Positions 8,824-17,449 of a DNA stretch of 64,000 bases are shown one piece after another. Numbering within the stretch: the first letter of the stretch is position 1; each line of letters starts with the position of its first letter. Origin of the DNA: JBHIKY01 sp042139015. Its GTDB lineage: Bacteria; Bacillota; Bacilli; Bacillales; Marinococcaceae. Below the pieces are notes generated by a model, which did no database searches, had not been told where the DNA came from, and was given only the letters and a program-made list of their open reading frames with translations. The DNA is taken from NCBI RefSeq assembly GCF_042139015.1, contig NZ_JBHIKY010000017.1, forward strand, positions 13,348 through 77,347, given 5' to 3'. A program made the position numbers and the translations under genes.

Positions 8824-9424
8824 AAGAGGTTGCTTTCATTCCGGAGGTGACTGCCCGAGCTTCCTCCAATGATTCTCGTTCATGAAAATTATGAGCGTTG
8901 GCAACGAAATTGGTGGGGGCGGAACTGATTTTTGCATTATATTTTGCTACAGTATTATTGTACATTTTTGAAGCTTTACTTATTTTTTCGTCTGTTTCTT
9001 GAATTTGACTTTCAAGCTCTAAAAAAGATGGGTTTTCCTTTAATTCTTTTACTTCATTTTTTACTGAAATTATTTGTTTCAGCACCTTTGACAGCTCATT
9101 ATTTATTTGAAGCTTTTGTTTTCTGCTGTTGTTTGAAGACATTAATTGACTTCTCAACTCAATTGCTCTTTCAAGTGTGTGCTGCTCGGTCCGAACTTCG
9201 GCCTGCATTATTTCAACTAATTGCGGGACATGGTCATAGCGGCGTTTCAATAAGCTATCAAGATATGCCCATGCTTCTTCCACCCAATGTAAGTATTTAA
9301 TGAGAGCATTGTAACCGATAATCCACCCGGCAATTGCAATCACAATTATAATCCCAAGTACGGCTCCAAAAAAGGTCAAAGCTAATAACCCCCTCTTCAG
9401 CTGATTGACCAGTATAGGCTTCAT
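8822..9424 (-). CDS. LemA family membrane protein
   Basis: LemA-family protein anchored by one N-terminal membrane helix (about residues 12-36, GLLALTFFGAVLGII...) with a long helical domain outside or inside the membrane. The family signature is visible as YNALIKYLHWVEEAWAYL followed by LKRRYDHVPQLVEIM. The central part (residues 85-150) is predicted coiled coil, rich in Lys, Gln and Glu, and AKYNAKISSAPTNFVA near the end is typical. At 200 aa it is family length. Function is unknown in general; eukaryotic-style LemA antigen mimicry applies to Listeria only. It lies 55 nt downstream of the minus-strand gene at 9480. Confidence 0.8.
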   Translation of the reverse strand: MKPILVNQLKRGLLALTFFGAVLGIIIVIAIAGWIIGYNALIKYLHWVEEAWAYLDSLLKRRYDHVPQLVEIMQAEVRTEQHTLERAIELRSQLMSSNNSRKQKLQINNELSKVLKQIISVKNEVKELKENPSFLELESQIQETDEKISKASKMYNNTVAKYNAKISSAPTNFVANAHNFHERESLEEARAVTSGMKATS

Positions 9425-9479
9425 AGTTCCTTTTTACAGTATAGCATGTTTCCTTTCTTAGCAGTAGTTGGAAATACCT

Positions 9480-10100
9480 TTAATAGGAAATTCCGATTCG
9501 GCAGTTACTCCATTTGCGTTCCTCAAGGAGAGACACAGCACAGGCGGCTGTGTCTCCGGTAGATATCTTTTTTCCATTAATAGGGAGATAATCTTTCTCT
9601 GTCCGGTACCTCCCGGTTTCAGGTCCATCTATAAGGTAAGTAGGACAAAGAATTGTCCATTCAAGATTGGAAGCTCTTAACTTTTCATATGCTTTGGCAT
9701 GATCTCTGGCGGCAGTGGTGTTTTTCCGTTTAGACTCCTTAGTATGAAAACGATAAAAAGAAGGGTTATTTCTAGCACAAAGAATGCCGGCTGTTCCGAT
9801 AGTTATAAGCCGATTAATCCCCTTTGAAGACATCGTATTTATAAGAAGCGGAACAACACGCTGTAAAGTATTACTTTTATCAGTACTTAACGCGCTGATA
9901 ACAAAATCTGCATTGTCAGAAGCTTTCGACAGACAAGTATCATTAAGAGCATTTCCTTGAATAATTGTAATTGGGCCTCGTACTTCTGAGAGTTTTTCGG
10001 GTTCTCTTGCCAGGGCAGTCACACTTATATCCATTTGAAGCAGTTGTTCAAGTATAACTTTTCCTGTTCTGCCGGTTGCTCCTAAAAGTGCAGCTCTCAT
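9480..10100 (-). CDS. NAD(P)-binding Rossmann-fold protein (atypical SDR / NmrA-like)
   Basis: Atypical short-chain dehydrogenase of the NAD(P)H-binding family (PF13460). The N-terminal dinucleotide-binding loop reads LLGATGRTGKVI (about residues 5-16) and the beta4 segment VISALSTDKSN is conserved. There is no clear Tyr-x-x-x-Lys catalytic pair, as is usual for NmrA/flavin-reductase-like members, which may act as redox sensors or reductases. Length is 206 aa. The start codon follows an AGGAGG-like segment (CCTCC on the + strand at 10109-10113). Probably co-transcribed with lemA. No substrate can be named. Confidence 0.75.
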   Translation of the reverse strand: MRAALLGATGRTGKVILEQLLQMDISVTALAREPEKLSEVRGPITIIQGNALNDTCLSKASDNADFVISALSTDKSNTLQRVVPLLINTMSSKGINRLITIGTAGILCARNNPSFYRFHTKESKRKNTTAARDHAKAYEKLRASNLEWTILCPTYLIDGPETGRYRTEKDYLPINGKKISTGDTAACAVSLLEERKWSNCRIGISY

Positions 10101-10198
10101 TTTTCATCCTCCCTATTTTAATACTCTATTCCCCATAAAAACACAATTGAAAACGATACTCAAATTTAAAGACAGATAGTCTTCATCAGAAAAAAGAA

Positions 10199-10228
10199 TT
10201 GACGTTTACGTATGAGAATATCTATAAT
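10199..10228 (+). promoter_or_regulatory. SigA promoter of the carboxylase operon
   Basis: TTGACG (10199-10204) and TATAAT (10223-10228) separated by 18 nt, about 100 nt upstream of the acyl-CoA dehydrogenase start. Expected transcription start is near 10235, directly before the cre site. Confidence 0.75.
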
Positions 10229-10239
10229 AAAGATATTAA

Positions 10240-10253
10240 TGGAAGCGCTTTCA
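10240..10253 (+). promoter_or_regulatory. Catabolite-responsive element (cre) for CcpA
   Basis: TGGAAGCGCTTTCA is a near-perfect palindrome and matches the Bacillus cre consensus TGWAANCGNTNWCA closely. It lies about 5-18 nt downstream of the predicted transcription start, a position at which CcpA acts as a roadblock or repressor. This implies the operon at 10332-16627 is shut off by preferred carbon sources. Confidence 0.85.
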
Positions 10254-10331
10254 ATGCTTGTTTCTTTTTTATGGATGTCATCTGAACGATCGCTCAGCTT
10301 CCTTGATGAATCCCAGGACGGAGGAATAGGT

Positions 10332-11477
10332 ATGGATTTTGAATTGTCAAAAGAACAGAAAATGATAAAAAATATGGTGAAGGATTTTGCAGAACAGGAG
10401 ATTGCACCAAAAGCTGTAGAGATCGACCGTGACGCACGTTTCCCGGAAGAAACCTTTAAACGAATGGGTAGTCTGGGTCTTTTGGGAATACCATTTCCTG
10501 AAGAATATGGCGGCTCCGGCGGAGATACTCTTTCTTACGCGCTGGCGGTAGAAGAAATAGGTAAAGCATGTGGAAGCACAGGTTTAAGTTATGCAGCGGC
10601 AGTTTCACTGGGAGCCAGTCCTATTTATTATTTTGGCACCGAACAGCAGAAACTGGATCATTTACTTCCGCTTGCTTCAGGACAGGCACTTGGTTCCTTT
10701 GGATTAACGGAACCCAATGCCGGTTCAGATGCAGGTGGAACGAAAACAAAAGCTGAACTCGTAGATAGTGAATATGTTATCAGTGGAGAAAAATGCTGGA
10801 TAACTAATGCTCAATATGCAAGAACTGTGATTGTGACGGCGGTGACCGGAAAGGATGATAAAGGAAAAAATATCATTTCTGCTCTCATTGTACCCACTAA
10901 AGCAGAAGGTTTTAAAATTACAAGTCCGTACGAAAAAATGGGGGTACGCGGATCAAATACGTCAGAATTAATTTTAGATGAAGTAAGAGTACCAGAAAAA
11001 AACCTGCTCGGTGATCCGAATAAAGGGTTTAAGCAATTTTTATACACGCTGGATGGCGGAAGAATTTCCATTGCTGCCCTGGCCGTTGGAATTGCAAATG
11101 GTGCCTATGAAAAAGCTCTCTCCTATTCAAAAGAGAGGAAGCAGTTTGGCCGCACGATCTCTAGTTTTCAAGCGATCCAGTTTAAACTGGCAGATATGGC
11201 TATGCAGATCGAATTAGCCAGAAATATGGTGTGGAAGGCGGCTTGGTTGAAAGATCAGGAAAAACCATTTACGAAGGAATCTGCGTTCGCCAAGTTATAC
11301 GCTTCAGAGATGGCAACAAGAGTCTGCAATGAAGCCCTGCAGATTCATGGAGGCTATGGGTATATGCGTGAATATGAAGTAGAGAGAATGCTAAGAGATA
11401 CAAAACTGATGGAAATCGGAGAAGGGACTTCTGAAATCCAGCGGCTCGTTATAGCAAGACAGCTCGGTTGTTTTTAA
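10332..11477 (+). CDS. Acyl-CoA dehydrogenase
   Basis: FAD-dependent acyl-CoA dehydrogenase (381 aa) that introduces an alpha-beta double bond into an acyl-CoA and passes electrons to ETF. It shows the N-terminal helical domain, the middle-domain segments FGLTEPNAGSDA and GEKCWITNA, and the C-terminal RKQFGRTISSFQAIQFKLADM and QIHGGYGYMREYEVER. The catalytic Glu is Glu364 in IGEGTSEIQ; that position is the one used by short/medium-chain enzymes, whereas isovaleryl-CoA dehydrogenases carry Ala or Gly there. The ATG at 10332 with GGAGG at 10320-10324 is preferred over a much longer open frame from 10212. It heads the operon; B. subtilis YngJ is the likely counterpart. Confidence 0.88.
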   Translation: MDFELSKEQKMIKNMVKDFAEQEIAPKAVEIDRDARFPEETFKRMGSLGLLGIPFPEEYGGSGGDTLSYALAVEEIGKACGSTGLSYAAAVSLGASPIYYFGTEQQKLDHLLPLASGQALGSFGLTEPNAGSDAGGTKTKAELVDSEYVISGEKCWITNAQYARTVIVTAVTGKDDKGKNIISALIVPTKAEGFKITSPYEKMGVRGSNTSELILDEVRVPEKNLLGDPNKGFKQFLYTLDGGRISIAALAVGIANGAYEKALSYSKERKQFGRTISSFQAIQFKLADMAMQIELARNMVWKAAWLKDQEKPFTKESAFAKLYASEMATRVCNEALQIHGGYGYMREYEVERMLRDTKLMEIGEGTSEIQRLVIARQLGCF

Positions 11478-11535
11478 ATAAACGAAATATTTACCTTTTT
11501 GTTATATGCAGGTACTCAAAAAGGAGGAATGGTCA

Positions 11536-12882
11536 TTGTTCCGGAGAATATTAATTGCAAATCGAGGTGAGATCGCCTGCCGGATTATACGAACCTGCCG
11601 GGAAATGAATTTGATTTCAGCAGCGGTTTATTCAGATGCCGATAATAAAGCAGTGCATGTAAAAATGGCAGATGAAGCGTATTATATTGGCACCTCACGT
11701 GTAGAAGAAAGCTACGGAAGTATCAATGCCGTACTTCAGGCTGCGAAGGATTCAGGTGCAGACGCCATTCACCCTGGTTATGGATTTCTTTCAGAGAACG
11801 GTGATTTTGCTAAACGCTGTGAAGAAGAAGGAATCCATTTTATCGGCCCGGCCTCTCATACTATGCTGCAAATGGGTAATAAGATTACGGCCAGAAGAAT
11901 GATGGAAGAAGCCGGTGTTCCCATCATTCCAGGAATGAATCAATCTGCAGAAAATGTTGAAGCAGCCGTAAAGTTTGCTTTGCAAATAGGCTTTCCTGTC
12001 ATGTTAAAAGCGGCTGCAGGAGGCGGAGGCATTGGAATGCAGCGTGTGGACAATGAAGTGCAGCTGCGTGAAGCGTTCGCCGGAAACCAAAAACGAGCCG
12101 CCAGTTTTTTTGGGAACGGAACTATGTATTTAGAAAAGTATATAGATAAACCCCGCCACGTTGAAATTCAAGTACTAGCGGATCAATTTGGCCATGCTAT
12201 TCATTTAGGGGAGAGGGATTGTTCGGTCCAGCGTCGAAATCAAAAAGTACTGGAGGAAAGTCCTTCTCCATTCATCAGCAGAGAAACCAGGGAAAAAATG
12301 TGCCAATCCGCATTACATGCGGTACAGAAAATAGGATATCAAAATGCCGGGACGATAGAATTTTTAGTGGACGAAAATCAGAATTTTTATTTCTTAGAAA
12401 TGAATACCCGCCTCCAGGTAGAGCACCCGGTGACGGAGGAAATAACAGGAATTGATTTAGTCCGCGAACAAATACGTATTGCCGAAGGGCGCCCTTTGAC
12501 GCTTCGTCAGAATGAAGTAACCTTCCAAAATCATGCATTAGAAGCCAGAATATATGCAGAGGATCCACAGACATTTTTCCCATCACCAGGGACCATCACT
12601 AAACTTGATCTGCCACAGGCAGCACATATCCGGCATGAAATAGGAGTAGAAGAAGGGACCGCTGTCACTCCATTTTATGATCCGATGCTCGCAAAGATCA
12701 TTGTGACAAGCATCGATAGAAGTACAAGTATTGAACATCTTAAGAACGCACTGACAAATTATAGAATAGATGGAATAAAAACAAATCTGCCGATGCTCCT
12801 TAACGTTTTAGAGCATGATGAATTTCAAGAAGGAAGGGCAGATACAGGGTTTGTAACTAATTATTTAATTTCAAAAAACTAA
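11536..12882 (+). CDS. Biotin carboxylase subunit of an acyl-CoA carboxylase
   Basis: ATP-grasp biotin carboxylase that carboxylates the biotin of the carrier protein encoded next. The N-terminus FRRILIANRGEIACRIIRTC is diagnostic; the ATP-binding glycine loop reads KAAAGGGGIGM, and the catalytic region EMNTRLQVEHPVTE is intact. It ends after the biotin-carboxylase C-terminal domain (448 aa) and has no fused carrier or transferase. The start is taken as TTG at 11536 with AAGGAGG (11521-11527) 8 nt upstream; an ATG at 11506 would put that ribosome-binding site inside the gene. It resembles B. subtilis YngHA rather than housekeeping AccC because of the neighbours. Confidence 0.88.
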   Translation: MFRRILIANRGEIACRIIRTCREMNLISAAVYSDADNKAVHVKMADEAYYIGTSRVEESYGSINAVLQAAKDSGADAIHPGYGFLSENGDFAKRCEEEGIHFIGPASHTMLQMGNKITARRMMEEAGVPIIPGMNQSAENVEAAVKFALQIGFPVMLKAAAGGGGIGMQRVDNEVQLREAFAGNQKRAASFFGNGTMYLEKYIDKPRHVEIQVLADQFGHAIHLGERDCSVQRRNQKVLEESPSPFISRETREKMCQSALHAVQKIGYQNAGTIEFLVDENQNFYFLEMNTRLQVEHPVTEEITGIDLVREQIRIAEGRPLTLRQNEVTFQNHALEARIYAEDPQTFFPSPGTITKLDLPQAAHIRHEIGVEEGTAVTPFYDPMLAKIIVTSIDRSTSIEHLKNALTNYRIDGIKTNLPMLLNVLEHDEFQEGRADTGFVTNYLISKN

Positions 12883-12900
12883 GGAAACGAGGAGCATACA

Positions 12901-13113
12901 ATGAGTAAAATTCACGCATCGATGGCCGGGAATTTATGGAAGGTTTTAGTAGCAGTGGGAGACAGTGTGTCAGAGGGACAGGAAGTGGCAATCTTAGAAT
13001 CAATGAAGATGGAAATTCCGATCGGTTCTGAAAAAGGCGGCAGAGTAAAAAATATCCTAAAGCAAGAAGGAGATTTTGTAAACGAAGGCGATGAATTGAT
13101 AGAACTTGAGTAG
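12901..13113 (+). CDS. Biotin carboxyl carrier / biotin-lipoyl attachment protein
   Basis: A 70-residue stand-alone biotinyl domain that carries CO2 from the biotin carboxylase to the carboxyltransferase. The biotinylation motif ESMKMEIP places the modified lysine at Lys36, in the middle of the domain, with the paired half-repeats VGDSVSEGQEVAIL and QEGDFVNEGDELIEL on either side. BirA would attach biotin. It starts 18 nt after the biotin carboxylase and ends 20 nt before the transferase. B. subtilis YngHB (BLAP) is the same kind of minimal carrier. Confidence 0.9.
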   Translation: MSKIHASMAGNLWKVLVAVGDSVSEGQEVAILESMKMEIPIGSEKGGRVKNILKQEGDFVNEGDELIELE

Positions 13114-13133
13114 TTCATGAGGAGGAGCAAGTC

Positions 13134-14663
13134 ATGGCGACGGGTAAATCATATGAGCAAATAACTGATCGAATTGAAAAAGGCGGGTTAGAGAAATACC
13201 ATGAAAAAAACTTAGAGAAAGGCAAACTGTATGTAAGAGATCGCTTAACTGAACTATTTGATGATGGAATAGTGTTTGAAGACGGTAAGTACGCGAATAA
13301 TCTGGCAGACGAACTCCCAGCTGATGGGGTTATAACGGGAACCGGCAGGATAAATGGGAGAACAGTCTGTTTTATGGCAAATGACTCGACTGTTAAAGCA
13401 GGATCATGGGGAGCGCGGACAGTTGAAAAAATTATCCGCATTCAGGAAACGGCCGCAAAGCTCTCCGTCCCAATGCTCTATCTTGTAGATTCCGCAGGGG
13501 CAAGAATTACCGATCAAGTGGAAATGTTTCCGGGCCGAAGGGGAGCAGGCCGTATATTCTATAACCAGGTAAAGCTCTCCGGTCAAATTCCGCAGGTCTG
13601 TTTATTATTTGGTCCCTCTGCTGCAGGAGGAGCTTATATCCCTGCATTTTGTGATGTTGTCATTATGGTGGAAGGAAACGCATCAATGTATCTGGGTTCA
13701 CCAAGAATGGCTGAAATGGTTATAGGGGAAAAGGTGACTCTCGAAGAGATGGGGGGCGCAAGAATGCATTGCTCTGTCTCAGGCTGCGGTGATATTTTAG
13801 CAGCAAACGAGACTGAGGCAATTCAGCTGGCGCGAGGCTATTTATCATATTTTCCGCAAAATTACTCTGAAAAAACCGATTCCGTACCAGCTAAGATTCC
13901 ATTTTCACAGGAGATAAAGATTGAAAAACTTATCCCTGAAAATCAAAACGCTCCATTTAATATGTATGATTTTCTAAATTGTTTAATTGATGCTGACAGC
14001 TTTTTTGAAATGAAGAAGGAATTCGCACCTGAGATCATTATTGGATTTGCACGCATGAATGGGGAAGCAGTCGGTATAATTGCTAATCAGCCAAAAGTAA
14101 AAGGTGGTGTGTTGTTTCATGATTCCGCGGATAAGGCGTCACGATTTATCACTCTATGTGATGCTTATAACATTCCTCTCGTCTTTTTGGCGGATATCCC
14201 CGGCTTTATGATCGGCACTAAAGTAGAGCGTGCAGGCATTATCAGACATGGAGCAAAAATGATAGCAGCCATGTCGGATGTAACTGTACCGAAAATTTCT
14301 GTAATCGTCAGAAAAGCGTATGGAGCAGGTTTGTATGCAATGGCAGGCCCTGCATTTGAACCCGACTGCTGTATAGCACTACCATCAGCTCAAATCGCGG
14401 TAATGGGACCAGAAGCCGCAGTAAATGCAGTATATGCCAATAAGATCAGTGAACTGCCTGCAGAAGAACGCGACTCGTTTATTGCGGAAAAGAGAAAAGA
14501 GTATAAAGAGAATATTGATATTTACAGGCTCGCTTCAGAAATGGTAATTGATGACATTGTGGAGCCGGGTAAGCTGAGAGAAGTGCTGATAGATCGGCTG
14601 AAAACCTATCAGTCGAAAAATTACAGTTTTGCAAAAAGGAAACATGCAGTCTATCCAGTATAA
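13134..14663 (+). CDS. Acyl-CoA carboxyltransferase (propionyl/methylcrotonyl-CoA carboxylase beta type)
   Basis: Carboxyltransferase of 509 aa with both crotonase-like halves, which moves CO2 from biotin to an acyl-CoA. The N-terminal half has LYLVDSAGARITDQ and the acyl-CoA binding segment GPSAAGGAYIPAFCDV; the C-terminal half has PLVFLADIPGFMIGTKVE and the biotin pocket KAYGAGLYAMAG. It resembles B. subtilis YngE (annotated methylcrotonyl-CoA carboxylase MccB). Whether the substrate is 3-methylcrotonyl-CoA, propionyl-CoA or another acyl-CoA cannot be settled from sequence alone. The GGAGGAGC ribosome-binding site starts right after the carrier gene. Confidence 0.88.
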   Translation: MATGKSYEQITDRIEKGGLEKYHEKNLEKGKLYVRDRLTELFDDGIVFEDGKYANNLADELPADGVITGTGRINGRTVCFMANDSTVKAGSWGARTVEKIIRIQETAAKLSVPMLYLVDSAGARITDQVEMFPGRRGAGRIFYNQVKLSGQIPQVCLLFGPSAAGGAYIPAFCDVVIMVEGNASMYLGSPRMAEMVIGEKVTLEEMGGARMHCSVSGCGDILAANETEAIQLARGYLSYFPQNYSEKTDSVPAKIPFSQEIKIEKLIPENQNAPFNMYDFLNCLIDADSFFEMKKEFAPEIIIGFARMNGEAVGIIANQPKVKGGVLFHDSADKASRFITLCDAYNIPLVFLADIPGFMIGTKVERAGIIRHGAKMIAAMSDVTVPKISVIVRKAYGAGLYAMAGPAFEPDCCIALPSAQIAVMGPEAAVNAVYANKISELPAEERDSFIAEKRKEYKENIDIYRLASEMVIDDIVEPGKLREVLIDRLKTYQSKNYSFAKRKHAVYPV

Positions 14664-14677
14664 AGGAGTTTTTCGAT

Positions 14678-16627
14678 GTGAAGGATGAAGCAGTGTGGTT
14701 TCCGACAGATGTACAGGTAAAGGCAACCCGACTTTACCAATGGATGAGACAGCTTGGATATGAAGATTACGACAAATTTTTAAAAGCCTCTACAATAGAC
14801 GTATCCTGGTTTTGGGAAGAAGCAGAAAAAATATTACAGATTTCTTGGTTCGAGCCATATAAAAGAACCCTCAGCCTTGACAAAGGGAAGAAGTGGCCGG
14901 ACTGGTATGAAAAAGGAAAATTAAACGCTGTTTATAATGCTGTCCACAAATGGGCTGCCGAGGAATCGACGAAAGACAAACCGGCTGTAATATGGGAAGG
15001 GGAAAATGAAGAAAACATAACGCTTACTTATAAAGAGCTTCAAAAGAAAACAGATCAGGCAGCGGCCGGCCTCTCCTCATTAGGTGTTAAATCCGGAGAT
15101 GTTGTAACATTATATATGCCGATGCTTCCTGAAACGGTAATAGCAATGATGGCTGTTTCTAAATTAGGTGCAATTTTCTGTCCGACTTTTTCAGGGTACG
15201 GAGCTGAGGCTGTCGCTGCCCGCATGAATGCATCTGGTTCTACCGTACTAATTACTGCAGATGGTTATTATCGAAGAGGAAAAATGGTCACCATGAAAGA
15301 AGAGGCTGATCAAGCAGCGAAGGCTGCGAAAATGATTCAGCATGTCGTAGTTGTTAAAAGAACGGACAGGAAAACCACCTGGAATGATTCTATGGACATT
15401 GATTGGAAACAGCTGATGCATATGGGAAACGAAATCCCAATGAAGGAAATGGACAGCTCTGATCCACTGATGCTCATTTATACCTCCGGCACAACAGGCA
15501 GACCTAAAGGAGCCGTTCATACTCATTCAGGATTTCCAATTAAAGCTGCTTTTGACGCTGGCATTGGTATGGATGTAAAACAGGACGATACTTTATTCTG
15601 GTTTACTGATATGGGATGGATGATGGGACCTTTTCTTGTGTATGGCGCACTTCTCAATGGTGCTTCGATGCTGCTGTATGAAGGAACTCCAGATTTTCCT
15701 GCACCGGATAGGCTCTGGAAGCTTACTGAAGCCCATAAAGTAAGCCACCTGGGCATTTCGCCGACGTTGATCCGCTCGTTGATGAAGCATGGAGACACCT
15801 ATGTAAATAAATTTAATTTCAGCGAGCTTCGTGTTATTGCTTCTACCGGTGAGCCCTGGAATCCAGATCCTTGGAAGTGGCTGTTTAAAACAGTCGGAAG
15901 AAAAAGAACTCCTATATTTAATTATTCTGGAGGTACTGAAATTTCTGGAGGAATTTTAGGTAATGTACTTGTACGTCCTATCGGGCCGGTGACCTTTAAT
16001 TCCGCTATTCCGGGCATGGCGGCAGATGTTTTCAATAATGATGGAAAGCCTGTCACTGATGAAGTAGGGGAGCTGGTCATTACGAAGCCATGGGTGGGAA
16101 TGACTAAAGGTTTTTGGAAAGATTCAGAAAGGTATGAACAAACCTATTGGAGTCGTTGGAAGGATGTCTGGGTTCACGGAGACTGGGCTGTTAAAAACAA
16201 AGATGGTTACTGGACGATTACCGGACGTTCCGATGATATATTAAATATTGCCGGAAAGCGTCTTGGTCCTGCTGAAATGGAGTCGGTGCTCGTCGATCAT
16301 GCTGCAGTGAGAGAAGCAGGCACGATCGGCATTCCACATGACATAAAAGGGGAAGAGGCAGTTTGTTTTGTAATATTAAATGACGGATGGCAGGAGGAAG
16401 CTGCGCTGGCAAAAGAATTGATCAACTATTGCGGCAGCAAATTGGGCAAAGCATTACGGCCTGCGGCAGTATATTTTGTGGAGGATCTTCCTAAAACGAG
16501 AAATGCAAAGGTAATGAGACGGGCAATTAAAGCAGCTTTTTTAGATAAGGATGCTGGTGACCTATCTTCCTTAGAAAATCCTTCTGCAGTAGAGAAAATC
16601 AGAAAGATTGGTAAAAAAATACAATAA
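14678..16627 (+). CDS. Acetyl-CoA synthetase-like AMP-forming acyl-CoA synthetase
   Basis: Adenylate-forming ligase of 649 aa with an ACAS_N-type N-terminal domain (WFWEEAEKILQISWFEPYKR, about residues 46-65), the P-loop-like YTSGTTGRPKG, the YSGGTEISGG A5 motif, the hinge TGRSDDILNIAGKRLGPAE and the C-terminal acetylatable Lys in NAKVMRR. It converts a small carboxylic acid to its CoA thioester. The start is GTG, with AAAGGAG overlapping the stop of the previous gene. As the last gene in the operon it may activate acetoacetate or a branched/short acid; the exact substrate is inferred only. Confidence 0.85.
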   Translation: MKDEAVWFPTDVQVKATRLYQWMRQLGYEDYDKFLKASTIDVSWFWEEAEKILQISWFEPYKRTLSLDKGKKWPDWYEKGKLNAVYNAVHKWAAEESTKDKPAVIWEGENEENITLTYKELQKKTDQAAAGLSSLGVKSGDVVTLYMPMLPETVIAMMAVSKLGAIFCPTFSGYGAEAVAARMNASGSTVLITADGYYRRGKMVTMKEEADQAAKAAKMIQHVVVVKRTDRKTTWNDSMDIDWKQLMHMGNEIPMKEMDSSDPLMLIYTSGTTGRPKGAVHTHSGFPIKAAFDAGIGMDVKQDDTLFWFTDMGWMMGPFLVYGALLNGASMLLYEGTPDFPAPDRLWKLTEAHKVSHLGISPTLIRSLMKHGDTYVNKFNFSELRVIASTGEPWNPDPWKWLFKTVGRKRTPIFNYSGGTEISGGILGNVLVRPIGPVTFNSAIPGMAADVFNNDGKPVTDEVGELVITKPWVGMTKGFWKDSERYEQTYWSRWKDVWVHGDWAVKNKDGYWTITGRSDDILNIAGKRLGPAEMESVLVDHAAVREAGTIGIPHDIKGEEAVCFVILNDGWQEEAALAKELINYCGSKLGKALRPAAVYFVEDLPKTRNAKVMRRAIKAAFLDKDAGDLSSLENPSAVEKIRKIGKKIQ

Positions 16628-16635
16628 AAATGCTG

Positions 16636-16672
16636 CTGGTTTTCCAATAAAGGGAAGCCAGTTTTTCGTTTT
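16636..16672 (+). terminator. Terminator of the carboxylase operon
   Basis: A ten-pair stem, CTGGTTTTCC (16636-16645) with GGGAAGCCAG (16652-16661), followed by TTTTTCGTTTT. Confidence 0.85.
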
Positions 16673-16705
16673 GAGATAATTTCCTTTATTTACTAATCAA
16701 AACAA

Positions 16706-16735
16706 TGGATACCCTGTGAATTTCGATACAAACTA
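16706..16735 (+). promoter_or_regulatory. Probable SigG promoter of the SASP gene
   Basis: TGGATA (16706-16711), 17 nt, then CAAACTA (16729-16735) resembles the forespore SigG consensus TGAATA / CATACTA. It ends 25 nt before the start codon, which fits forespore-specific expression of SASP genes. Confidence 0.6.
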
Positions 16736-16760
16736 TAGTTACAAAGAGGAGGTGAGATAC

Positions 16761-16970
16761 ATGGCTAACAACAATTCTTCTAGAAACCAATTGGTAGTAC
16801 CAGGAGTTCAACAAGCTCTTGATCAAATGAAGTATGAAATCGCTCAAGAATTTGGAGTACAGCTTAACGCTGATTCTACTTCCCGTGCAAACGGATCTGT
16901 AGGTGGAGAAATCACTAAACGTCTCGTTCAAATGGCTGAACAGCAAATGAGCGGGTATCAGCAGCAATAA
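16761..16970 (+). CDS. Small acid-soluble spore protein, alpha/beta type
   Basis: DNA-binding protein of the spore core (70 aa) that coats and protects DNA in dormant spores and is degraded by GPR at germination. The two SASP signatures are present: KYEIAQEFGVQLNADSTSR, containing the GPR cleavage region, and NGSVGGEITKRLVQMAEQQ. The ATG follows AGGAGGTGA at ideal spacing; the open frame extends 45 nt upstream but without a start signal. Codon use (AAC, GCT, CGT) looks like that of a strongly expressed gene. It is monocistronic, with a strong terminator. Confidence 0.95.
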   Translation: MANNNSSRNQLVVPGVQQALDQMKYEIAQEFGVQLNADSTSRANGSVGGEITKRLVQMAEQQMSGYQQQ

Positions 16971-16985
16971 TCGAATAAAATGGAT

Positions 16986-17045
16986 GGAGGGGCTGCCTGT
17001 AAAGGTGATGCATGTCATCACCCGGGCAGCCTCCTTTAATTTATA
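16986..17045 (+). terminator. Strong terminator after the SASP gene
   Basis: Two stacked helices: an outer GGAGGGGCTGCC (16986-16997) with GGCAGCCTCC (17025-17034) and an inner GGTGATG (17004-17010) with CATCACC (17016-17022), followed by TTTAATTTATATTTT. Confidence 0.85.
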
Positions 17046-17111
17046 TTTTAAAAAGAAAAAGTGATTGAATATCAAAAGTCAATTTTTTTATAGGATGAGA
17101 GAATAAGTAAT

Positions 17112-17139
17112 GCTGAGGTTTTTGCCTTTTAAACTGGGC
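17112..17139 (+). repeat. Copy A of a recurring GCTGAGGTTTT intergenic motif
   Basis: These 28 nt differ at only two positions from 26938-26965 downstream of yhaN; a more divergent copy lies at 37075-37101. Unlike the other two, this copy is not completed by a GCCAAG-type terminator arm. Confidence 0.5.
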
Positions 17140-17173
17140 ATTAGAGAAATTTATCCTTAACGGGGTAAAACTT

Positions 17174-17201
17174 AAGACCCGGCTATTGCTAACCGGGTCT
17201 T
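17174..17201 (-). terminator. Terminator of the 54-aa minus-strand gene
   Basis: A 9-bp perfect stem, AAGACCCGG (17174-17182) with CCGGGTCTT (17193-17201); reading on the minus strand leaves AAGTTTTA. Confidence 0.65.
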
Positions 17202-17211
17202 ATTCCATTCA

Positions 17212-17376
17212 TTAGTGGTTTGGAGGTTCTTCTTCCTCAAGATCCCGTGCTTCTTCAATCTGTTTCTGATTATAATAGTCTGAGACGGTTCCGCCTGCGA
17301 GACCTTCATTAATCATACGGTCCACGTCCATGGAATAGTTCTTCTCTTTCGTTTGACCCTTTTGTTCTTTATCCAT
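17212..17376 (-). CDS. Small acidic hypothetical protein, 54 aa
   Basis: Reads MDKEQKGQTKEKNYSMDVDR and then MINEGLAGGTVSDYYN, ending in an acidic tail (LEEEEPPNH). No membrane segment or signal peptide. The ATG follows GGGAGGGG at about 8 nt and a terminator lies just after the stop, which supports a real gene. I do not recognise the family with certainty; the Gly-Leu-Ala-Gly-Gly-Thr-Val stretch looks like a small conserved Bacillaceae protein. Its position between a SASP gene and yheE hints at a sporulation or stress role, which is inference. Confidence 0.6.
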   Translation of the reverse strand: MDKEQKGQTKEKNYSMDVDRMINEGLAGGTVSDYYNQKQIEEARDLEEEEPPNH

Positions 17377-17449
17377 GTGCTTTCCCCTCCCGTATCATTA
17401 GCTTTAACGCAGGGTGCGTTTATGATACGAAGAAGATAATGGGAAGGGT

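Noticed and set aside
17112..17165. Candidate riboswitch (preQ1 or similar) at the GCTGAGGTTTT motif
   Set aside because: The sequence does not match the preQ1, SAM, c-di-GMP or other riboswitch consensus I know, and it is not in the leader of a metabolic gene.
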